Positions 55,626-64,000 of a stretch of DNA of 64,000 nucleotides are shown piece after piece. The translations under genes and the position numbers were made by a program. Below the pieces are notes generated by a model. That model was not told the DNA's origin, ran no database searches, and saw only the letters and a list, made by a program, of their open reading frames with translations. Source of the stretch: Bathynomus jamesi (Eukaryota > Arthropoda > Malacostraca > Isopoda > Cirolanidae); assembly GCA_023014485.1 (NCBI GenBank), contig JAJOZX010000880.1, positions 877,501 to 941,500 of the forward strand, given 5' to 3'. Each line of letters starts with the position of its first letter. The first letter of the stretch is position 1.

Positions 55626-55949
55626 CTGTTAAAAAATAATAATTTAAATTTAATAATAAAGAAGTGAAAAATAAATACTGAAGTGCTAAATCCAAACTAC
55701 TATTTATAATTTTATGGAGCCAAAGAATTAAGACAAAATAAACAAAACTGGTGATTAAAAGACAGTTTGGTATTCAGTAAATATTCAATTAGGCCTCTGC
55801 AATAATCTATTCTTTTTATTTATTTTCTAAGAATCTCTCAACATAGTAAGGAAAGGAATGGGGCCAAGGACTAGTTGAAGTTTCTGGGATAATCTATAAT
55901 ATGGCACTCAACTAACATGTTATAGTAGCTACCTCATATATACACTATA
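55626..55949. other. A/T-rich NUDT14 intron sequence
   Basis: Lies between exon 2 of NUDT14 and the mariner complex. I searched it on the minus strand for a NUDT14 first exon and saw none. No repeats of note. Confidence 0.5.
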
Positions 55950-56019
55950 CAGGGCATTTATAAAGTCCTTATCTATTTCGTCGAATTAACTTATTTATTT
56001 ATTTTTGTAGCAGAACCCT

Positions 56020-56671
56020 ATGAAAATGAATGTACAAGAACGTGTGATGGTGGTTACACTTCGGATTAAAGGAAAGAAATGCAAAGAATTAGAGAGAGAG
56101 AGGTTTGAAAGAACATTTCACAAGCCAGGTCCTACAGACAAGATAATTCGTGATTTGTTTAATAAATTTAAAAGAATGGGATCTGTTCATGATGAGTCAA
56201 GATCTGGACATCCAAGTGTCTCTTGAGCATGCTGTAAATGCATTACATAATGTTATCAATGAACATCTGAGCATGTCAATTCACACCACATCACGTAGAC
56301 TCGGGATACCCAAATCAACTGTCACAAAATTTTGAAATTGACATTGAAGAAGAGAAGTTATCACATTCAGGTGCTTCATGACTTATATGAAGAGGATTAT
56401 CCAAAGCAAAGTGCAATGTGTACCAAATCTTGTTGAACACATTCAGAATGAAAATTTAATAAACCACATTTTCTTCAGTGATGAAGCAACTTTCCACGTG
56501 TGTGAAAAGGTTCATCGCCATAACTGCCACATATGGGCTAATGAAAAGCCAGTTGGATTTCTATCAATGGGAATGAGATTCTCCTAAAGTTACTGTCTGG
56601 TTGGGTATGACAAAATCTAAGATTATGGGCCCTTTTTCTTTGCTGAAGCTACAGTTACAGAGCTTATTTAT
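56020..56671 (+). pseudogene. Mariner transposase, N-terminal half
   Basis: Starts MKMNVQERVMVVTLRIKGKK, then HTH region DLFNKFKRMGSVHDESRSGH, LSMSIHTTSRRLGIPKSTVT (second HTH, other frame), NHIFFSDEATFHVCEKVHRH (catalytic D in SDEA) and SPKVTVWLGMTKSKIMGPFF. Frameshifts near 56220, 56335, 56415 and 56575 disable it. It ends at the target duplication TTATTTAT, where element A begins. Confidence 0.85.
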
Positions 56672-59295
56672 TAGGGTGGAGTATATTTTTATGAAAATCA
56701 ATATTTCAAATATCAGAGGTGCTAGATAGTTGTCAAATGTCTAAAAATGAACATTGGTAGTGGTTTTGGGTGGTTGCAAGTGATACTGCATCAGCAACCA
56801 CACCCTATATGTACCACATCCATACACAACCGTAAAAAACCCTGTATTTTGCCTATTTTGGGTTCTATAATAGGTAGAAACACAATCTAAAAACTGTTTA
56901 TGATTTTTTTTTATGCTGAGACTGATAAAATTATTTCCAAAAGTGTAAAACAGAGTTTTAACACATTTTCATGAAAAAGTAATGCATATTGACCATATAT
57001 TACAAATTTACACTCTAAAATTTCATCAAATAAATGTAGAATCTAAACAAATTCTTGCTTTGTATTAAACTTTTTTATCAGTTTACGGGATTTTATACAC
57101 TGCCGGATCATGCCATCTCTTTTATTGAACCCAATGACAGCTGCAGATGCCTCAGTCACAAGCTTGATATGGTGTTCTACCACTTGATTGTGGCATGGCT
57201 GTTTGAACTTCAAAGGATTTTTTCTAATGTTCGCAAGTTCAGTTGATGTAAGATGGATAACTATTGGAGGCTCTGCTGTCAAGTTATCAAGGTTACTCAT
57301 CTTGTCATACGATTTAGCATTTTCATTGATTATAGGCACCTTAAATTTCCTGACAGTGCAGTCTCTTGTATAACTCAAACTGTCATAATCATCATCATTC
57401 ACATCATCCTCAACTTCCAAATCTCCACCAGTGAAATCCATTTTGACTCTGATGTCCTGGGTTGTTTTCTCTACTTCACCCCTCAGTACCAGGATCTTAT
57501 TTACTGCAGTTTTTCTTCTCTCCCTGTCCTCATCACCAAGCATTGATATTATAATGTTTTTGGGGTGAGCAAAAAAGCATTCCTTCTTAGGGTTTTTAGG
57601 GCAATGTCTTTTACTTTCTTATTAAGAAACTTGGAGATTCTGCTCAGCATTGAAAAGAAGTTTCTTGAACCATCAGTCACCGAGTGATTCTTCTTGATTT
57701 CAAATCAGCTGGGGAAATACACTTTAAAACAGAACTCAGTAACAGTTATCAATACTGAACTCAGCTTTTTCTGTGAAACATAGAATCTGAGTATTCTACA
57801 ACCTAATGTCAGCCATTTTGAGTGATTTAATGGCCCAACTTCTAAAAGCTGAAGGTCCTTTTCAATAGTCCCTAGCATGACTGCCATGCATATTCTATAA
57901 GCATAGTATTGGTCACAACTGAGATCATCAATTACATCATTGGGCAATATAGCGAAATTCTGATTTGCTTAAATTTGACTACATCCCATTCAGAAACCAT
58001 ACCACCTAGCTGTTTTCCTATTGGCCCTGAAAAACTATCAGGGCTCTTCGTAGTCCCATTGAGCTCCATGAAAACATGATGAAGAGGTAGCTTGTTACAA
58101 TGTAAGAGGCATATGATCCTTTGCAGTGGTCTTCCAATAAGCTCTTCAAAGACTCTGATCACCCCTGAATTATGTTCAGTCATCACTGCAGTTCCATCTG
58201 ACCATGACTTGCAGGTTGTTTTCCAGATCAGTGTCCTTCACTGCTTCATAGAGACTTAGTGCAATTGATACACCATTCCCATTCTCTGGGGTAACATGTG
58301 TCAGATAATGTCCTGAAACATTTTAAACAAAATTTAAGGAAATAATAAATGTATTTGAGATCAGTAGATTACCAGGTATGACCAATGAACATATATAATT
58401 ATCGCATAGTTCTCACTCCTTAATGTTACTAAGACCAAATTTATGCTATCCTAAAAATTTAAAATATACAATACAGAAAACAGTGGCTTACCCAGTTCTC
58501 TGACTATAATATAGTGCTCTTCTACTTTGGTTTGTTAATAATGTCACCCCTCTAACTCTGTAATTGTCACAGTACCATCCTGTCAGCCATCAACATAAAT
58601 GCTGTCCACTAAACCAAAGAATACTTCTTCCTCAGCTCTGATCTGTTCATGGTATTTACACCGTTGCCTTCGTAGTTTACTCCTGTATTAATGAATATTG
58701 TTTACAAATTTATAAGGCTGGAGGTAGCACTGATAAACAGGAATATGTACAACAGGAAACAATGAACAGTGATGGGCTAAATACACTGACTTTTATGCCT
58801 GAGCCCAATATATTTGAAATTTATTTTTCCATGTTACAATGTATAATATGTATAATTAAATAAAATTACTTTACTTCTTATTAGTAGTAGTAATTGTAAT
58901 TTTGTTAAAAAAGCTTAGGAAATGTGGCTGAAAATGTAATCATGATAATTTTGAAATCTTACCTGTCAATGACGTTAGTGTTGTCATCATCAGTGATAAT
59001 GCAAAAAACTTTTAAAACTGCTGACGCTACTGCTGCACCTGCTCTGTTGGAAATTGAATATCTGCAAGATTATATTTTGAAGTTCAGAAAAATGATATCC
59101 ATTTTAAGTCTACCGAAATGACATGGCACATGGTAATTACAATGAGAAGAACCAGCAGGCTATGGATCATCTCGACACTACCAGTAGTGTCTGGACTGTC
59201 TAGTTGAGGTTGTGATGCACTTGCCTCTTCTCTCCAGCTTCATTCACTGAACAATTAGTATGACTAGCAGACTGATTTACTATGCCAATATATAT

Positions 59296-61978
59296 TAAGG
59301 TGGTCCAAAAAGTTAAAGCATCGACTAAGTTCTCTCCACAAGGTTGGTTTTATGCCTCTTGGTGTGGACAGTATTTGTGCAAAGTTTCACGTTATTCGGT
59401 TAATATTTAGGGGTCGCCCCACTTGCCCCTTTTTGAAAATTTGGGAAAATATATAGACAACTGAATACTAAATTTTTTTTTGGTTCTCAAAGAATATGAA
59501 AGAAAACAGTAAGACAATAGGACATGATAATGGGTGTATCTTCATTATTTCTTCTGCATCAGAGTCGCCTTGGATGGTATTGGTATCTGTTTTCGTGGGC
59601 GGCTACGAGTTGTAGGAGGTACTGCTTCTGGTCCTCGTTTCGTGTCAAAGTGTCATTGTAGCGTTGTGCGAGAGCAATACCTCGCTCGGCAGCATCATTG
59701 ACGACTTTCATCTTTAAGGCGCGATCTCTAAGTTCCCTGTAGTTCTTGTCATTTGGCCATTCCCGTGGATCTTTTTGAAGTAACTGGCGCGCTTCCTCCT
59801 TACCTCCAACTTTCAAGGCATCAAAGAGGGTCAATGTCCTTTTCGTGACGAAGGATGCCACATCATTTTCAACACCAGCTTCCGCCATGTCGATTCGTCG
59901 GGGGCAGCCATTCTTTTGGGGATGTTGGAGGTGTTGAACCATTTTCCTTTTGGTATCAGGATCGATCCTATTATCGAAGAAGGCCAGTCCAATCAGATGC
60001 TCCAACAAGTACCACAGGTGGCGTCTTAGAGCTGTCTTCGCCGCTTGTGCAGCTCCTCCGTGTGGATATTTTTCCAGAAGATGCAGCATTTTGAGATCAT
60101 TGAGAGGAGCTTGTGTCCCCATTGGCGCTTCATGCCAGTACTTGACGTAAATCAGACTGACAAATAAAGCCAGCTGAGTCACGTTTCGTTCTTCGCGTGC
60201 TGTGAGCTTGAATTGATAGTGAAAGAGGTAGATTTTGAGCGCATAAATCGCCTTCGCCATCCATCTCGCGTGGTGCATGGGACCCGGAGCTCGGATAAAG
60301 AGTTGACCACCAGTCTTTCCCCCCAGGAAGAACAAAGATAGTTCAAGGAACTCCTTGTAGTCGTCACGAGGTTGGCTTGCCTGAAGAGCGTTAGGTAAGT
60401 AAGTGAGCATCTCTTTTCTCATCTCTTGGAGTTGAGGGTTCTCGAACAAGCTGTCCGATGCTGAGACAAATGCTTCGTGGGAGAGAGATGGCCATTCCTT
60501 TTGAAATCGCTTAAAAAGGCCTGTTTCAGGACTTCCTGTTGAGCCAAATATTGAGGCAAAGACATCAGCAAGTACGACTTCAAGTATATGATGTCGACAA
60601 CCGATCCAAACTAGCTCGTGACCCAATGCTTCTTCAATCCTGACACAGGCTCCGCGATGTAAACCCGTGTTTGACGCAGTGGTATCGAAGACGAGACCTC
60701 TCACATGCTGTTCCACGTTCCATAATTTCATAGTTTGAAGGCATGCCTGGGCCTGTGCTTCTCCAGTTCCTTGTTTCATCTTTGGGACACCAAGCAGCTT
60801 CTCCTGTCCATTGAATGTTATAAGGATTGCTATCCGATGCACATTCGTCTTCTTCCCTTCAATGCCGGGGAGAAGCTTTCCGTCCCAATGGAGAAGGACA
60901 GGGTCTTCTAGAGAGAATGATTCTAGGTCTTCTCGAGCTGCCTGTTCTCGCCCACTTTCTCTGTAGCGATGAATAGAGCTCCGAGAGCACGTCATCCCAG
61001 ACAGATCATGCCCCGCGGCCTGTAATACAGCTCCAGTTACGAAAACAGCATTCCGGTCAGAAAGATTGGTGCGATCCATTGCTCCAATGACTTCTAGAGA
61101 TTGGAAAATGTTCGTAACCTTGTTCTTGGGACGCTTTGGTGCCGGAGCTTCAGACGAAGAAGGAATCGGAACCGATGGTCTATAGTCGTCGTCGTCTTGC
61201 GAAAAAAGGGAAGAAGAGGAGGAAAGATCAATTGATGACACTCCTGCTTCTTCCAAATCTTTCTGTGTTGCTTCATGCCTTGCCTTCCTCTTGGCTTCCT
61301 TCTCCATTCTGGATCGCTTTCTGTCCTCTTGTGTAGTCGTTTCCTTATCAATGCCAGCCATGCTGCAAGAATTGACGTCCTTGCGCTGCATGGACAGGAA
61401 ATTTCGGTCCTCAACGTTGACGATTGTGCTCATGGCATCACTGGTTGCGATGTCAAACAGTTCCTGGATGTCCGCTTCGAAGATGTCTTCATTCATTCTA
61501 TCGCTGGCACGTTGCCTGGTCCTGTGCTTCTTGAGTGTTTTGTAGTGGTCTAAAAGCTTTGAAAGCTTACGGACACAGGAGTCGATCCGTTGAGTTGGGA
61601 TCCGCGCGGGTCCAGACTTCAATCACCCTCTGGCATGCCTGGTTCAGACTGTCGGAGGTGGTTTGCTTTTGATTGATGTGGTGGTATTGCCCCAAGAGGA
61701 GGGCGTCAAGGCATGTAGGGAGCCTTGACGTGGATAAAGTTCCAGTTGCCATCTCTAGAAGCCAAACTTTTGGAATTGATCGAGTTTGAGCCATCGGACC
61801 TACGGAAGAAAAAGTACATTATATAATATATATATTCAGAGTGGGGCGACCTCTAAATATTCACCAATCACGCTGCAATTTTGCACAGACCATGTGGACA
61901 CTAAATGGACAAAACCACACTTGTGGAGACTATCTAAGACAATTTTGAAATTTCTCCCTATGGATTTGGACCACCCTA
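59296..61978 (-). mobile_element. Element B: 2.68-kb TIR transposon nested in A
   Basis: The left end TAAGGTGGTCCAAA and the right end read inward TAGGGTGGTCCAAA begin inverted repeats of about 140 bp that include AATATTTAG(G/A)GGTCGCCCCAC. The flanks are ATATATAT on both sides (59288-59295, 61979-61986), an 8-bp duplication, though A/T repeats make it ambiguous. It carries one long minus-strand ORF (59559-61622) and an upstream piece (61567-61794). Confidence 0.9.
59559..61794 (-). CDS. Transposase-like protein of element B (687-aa ORF plus upstream piece)
   Basis: The 687-residue open frame (61622-59559) has a charged N-terminal third (SSSSSLFSQDDDDYRPS acidic tract, residues about 130-150), then DPVLLHWDGKLLPGIEGKKT (about 240-260), KLLGVPKMKQGTGEA, VRGLVFDTTASNTGLHRGAC (about 310-330), LVWIGCRHHILEVVLADVFA, LFKRFQKEWPSL, FIRAPGPMHHARWMAKAIYA and LSLFFLGGKT. 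The spaced Asp residues (WDGK, FDTTASN) and the CRHH motif parallel the D...D...CxxH core of hAT-like transposases. An overlapping frame (61794-61567, MAQTRSIPKVWLLEMATG, VIEVWTR) probably holds the true N-terminus, joined by a 1-nt shift near 61605. It may be the least damaged transposase in the window. Confidence 0.7.
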
Positions 61979-63240
61979 ATATATATATATATTATATATA
62001 TAATAAAAAACATGAAAGGTTTAATTCCACTCGTTGTTCGTCAATTATTCTTCTCCTGTATCTAACATCTGCCTCTGTGAGCTTTTCCTCAAATCTTGAA
62101 CAGTATCCTAGCCTCACAGATTTTTGATCCTCATAGAAGAAGAAATCACCCTGAGTCATCCTCAGTTTAAACTCCTCCTCCAATTTTCATCATTGAGAAA
62201 GATCCTCAGAAAAAAATATCAAATAAACAATCAAGCTCTTTGACTCTTTGACAAACAATTCTAGTTTTGCCAAATAGGTTGAACCTCTCTTTGTGACAGA
62301 GTATCAATGAAACCTGTTTATGCATTTTTGAAGTTGAAATATTAAAAAAATCAATATTATTTTCTTAATTAGAAATTAAAAATTGTGGTCACAAATCACT
62401 TAAATATTTTTTAGTTTAGAAATTTTGGCTGAAATACATAGATAAATTAATTCACAGGTTTACAGAGCACATCACAACAAAATTATATTTAAAATAAAAA
62501 ACTTACTATTGGCTAAGAAGACATTCTTGTAATTAATTTAGTACTACCCAGGATAGAAAGTTATGATGACTTACCATGAAAAGTCTGCTGCTAGTTTGTC
62601 CACCTTCGTCTCAATGGTGGGCAAGGAAAGTGGATAAACATTACACCAAATCCATTGTTTCCTCAACTCATCTGCAACTTTTGTGATATTTTCCTTGGTT
62701 TTCCAGTTTGGCTCCTTAAGTAGACGCTGAACAACTTGTCCAGCAGTAGGTAATTTTCCATTAGGAAAACTGTCAATAGATGGAAAACTATGGCCACTGT
62801 GTCAGACTTTTGTTGTCTGGCTTCTACGTTTCATAAGTAACTAAAAATCTTGATGATGTTAAACTAGTGTTAATTGAATAGGTTATAAAAATTCTGAACA
62901 ATAGAAGTAAATGTAAAGTAGGTTGGACAAAAACAACTACTGATTTTAATTTAACTCTCAAAAAATATGTTTATACATCAATGTACACTTTTGAAAATAA
63001 TTTTGTTGTTCTCAGCATCAAAAAATCATAAGATGCACTTTTTAGCTATTATAGAGCCCCAAATAGGCAAAATAAAGTTTTTGAGTCGCATGTGGGCGTG
63101 GCACATATAGAGTGTGGTTGCTGATGTGATATCACCAGCAACCACCAAAAACCACTACCAATACTCATTTTTAGACATTTGACAACTATTTAACACCCAT
63201 GATTTTTTAAACTAAACAATCACTCCACCCTATTATTTAT

Positions 63241-63622
63241 CTGGACATGCTTCAGCAATTCCTGGAACCCCAGCTTCATTCAGATGGCATTTTAAACAGT
63301 CATCTTTCAACAAGATGGGGCACCTTGTCATTACGCAAACATCATTCAGGAGTACCAAATGAACGATTTCCAAATTGGTGGATTGGACACAGAGGGAACA
63401 GGCCCTGGGCAGCAATTTGTTTGCGTGGGGCTTTATCAAATCAAACATCTATCAAATGAGGGTTACAGATCTGCAAGATTTACACGCTCATATCATAACA
63501 ACAGTTATAAAAATAACCCCCATCATGCTCCAAAATGTGTTCCGCAATGGTACTGATAGATTCAAACTCTGTAGATATACCCTGTTGATGGTGCTCATGT
63601 AGAATCATACGCTATTCATTAA
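63241..63622 (+). pseudogene. Mariner transposase, C-terminal half
   Basis: Continues after element A with LDMLQQFLEPQLHSDGI, FQQDGAPCHYANII (second catalytic D), NDFQIGGLDTEGTGPGQ, AWGFIKSNIYQMRVTDLQDL and HIMLQNVFRNGTDRFKLCRY, ending near 63622. The protein is of the same type as the palindrome at 44313-45200. Frameshifts occur within it. Confidence 0.85.
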
Positions 63623-63708
63623 ATGTATGCCTTCTATTATACTGTTATTGAATTTTACCCTTTTTGCTACATTTTCACCAAATAGATAGGGACTTTATAA
63701 ACACCCTG

Positions 63709-64000
63709 CATATTAAACTCAAAGCCCTAATCAAACCTAACCTAATTTAACTTATTACAAAGCTATTATGAAGTGCCTCTGAACTATATCTGGCATCTGC
63801 AATGCAATTTTACCATATTTCTTTTATGCAGGAAGGAGGGGCCAAGGGCAAACACCCACAAAAATGCCCCACCCCCCTACCCCAAGAAGGAAAAGGAAAG
63901 TCAAAATCAAAGTCTCTGAAGCTGTTAAAAACTATACAATTTTTGTTTTAAATTTTGAAAAGAATGTGTAGTGTGTGTGATGCGTGTAGGTGTAGTGAGG
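63709..64000 (+). repeat. Dispersed repeat R, partial copy at the window edge
   Basis: From about 63810 the sequence TTTTATGCAGGAAGGAGGGG, CACCCACAAAAATGCCCCAC and GTCAAAATCAAAGTC match the repeat at 35180-35270 and the inverted copy at 12300-12430. 63709-63810 has nothing recognisable. Confidence 0.6.

Larger units (their letters stand above)
57043..62771 (-). pseudogene. Spliced transposase-like gene of element A
   Basis: Exons inferred from splice sites and family order, minus strand, are as follows. 62771-62575 has LPTAGQVVQRLLKEPNWK and LRKQWIWCNVYPLSLPTIET (donor GTAAGT). 59061-58973 has NRAGAAVASAVLKVFCIITD. 58682-58492 has RRQRCKYHEQIRAEEEVFFG and EEHYIIVRE. 58312-57043 has HYLTHVTPENGNGVSIALSL, SDGTAVMTEHNSGVIRVFEE, RIICLLHCNKLPLHHVFMEL, FSGPIGKQLGGMV, DDLSCDQYYAYRICMAVMLG, HSKWLTLGCRILRFYVSQKK, then MLGDEDRERRKTAV. 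The family is widespread in arthropods as an uncharacterised protein. The TEHNSG...LLHCNKLPL arrangement resembles the D...CxxH block of hAT-type RNase H transposases. Frameshifts near 58200 and 57935, and stops in 58565-58605, break it. Confidence 0.65.
56672..63232 (-). mobile_element. Element A: 6.56-kb TIR transposon, 5'-TAGGGTGG ends
   Basis: Inverted repeats of about 220 bp (56672-56890 and 63012-63232) begin TAGGGTGGAGT and share ATAGTTGTCAAATGTCTAAA, TTGGTAGTGGTTTT and CATCAGCAACCACAC. The exact 8-bp target duplication TTATTTAT lies at 56664-56671 and 63233-63240. Removing A and one duplication joins the mariner codons without a gap (TELIYLDMLQQF). A multi-exon transposase-like gene lies on the minus strand; element B sits in one of its introns. 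Confidence 0.9.
55950..63708 (+). mobile_element. Mariner-type element split by a nested pair of transposons
   Basis: The left end is TA CAGGGCATTTATAAAGTCC; the right end read inward is CAGGGTGTTTATAAAGTCCC, with CATA outside on the right (one base off TA). Net length without element A is about 1.2 kb, the normal size of a mariner. The two halves of the transposase lie at 56020-56671 and 63241-63622. Confidence 0.9.

Overview
This window looks like animal nuclear DNA, most likely arthropod. Genes are split by GT-AG introns, microsatellites are abundant, and most of the sequence is decayed transposable elements of types typical of arthropod genomes (L2/CR1-, jockey- and I-type LINEs, Tc1/mariner, Tigger, hAT, tRNA-derived SINEs). 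The mix resembles crustaceans, but that is an impression and not a demonstration. There are no operons, rRNA genes or CRISPR arrays, and no functional tRNA gene is seen.

Two host genes can be supported. One is a plus-strand C2H2 zinc-finger gene, with exons at 4152-4367 and 7733-8650 and nine fingers in the last exon. Its intron carries a decayed TIR transposon. The other is a minus-strand orthologue of the Nudix UDP-sugar diphosphatase NUDT14. Four exons (55517-55625, 38083-38299, 31764-31840, 30771-30934) join in phase to about 188 residues. The first exon is not found and probably lies beyond the right edge. The gene is stretched over more than 25 kb because its introns and upstream flank are filled with mobile elements.

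Layout. 1-4.0 kb: LINE, hAT-like and Tigger fragments. 4.1-8.7 kb: zinc-finger gene with a transposon in its intron. 8.9-15.8 kb: short hAT-type elements (8-bp target duplications) scattered in older LINE debris. 15.8-18.0 kb: jockey-like LINE. 18.0-24.9 kb: G/C-rich minus-strand I-type LINE with gag-like zinc knuckles, endonuclease, RT and RNase H. 24.9-27.2 kb: L2-like LINE cut by a hAT-type element. 27.2-30.3 kb: inverted tRNA-like SINE copies and two Tc1/mariner relics. 30.8-55.6 kb: NUDT14, whose introns hold LINEs, MITEs, a GQYKN-type TIR-like element, a TTF-type hAT element and a stack of insertions. 55.9-63.7 kb: a mariner element carrying two nested transposons. 63.8-64.0 kb: start of a dispersed repeat.

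The strongest unusual signal is the nesting. A mariner at 55950-63708 is split by a 6.56-kb element (A, target duplication TTATTTAT), which is itself split by a 2.68-kb element (B, target duplication ATATATAT). A and B share the terminal 5'-TA(A/G)GGTGG, 8-bp A/T-only duplications and related transposase-like proteins, so they appear to be two members of one poorly described superfamily. A second stack at 40.4-48.9 kb is four levels deep and ends in an 888-bp mariner palindrome.
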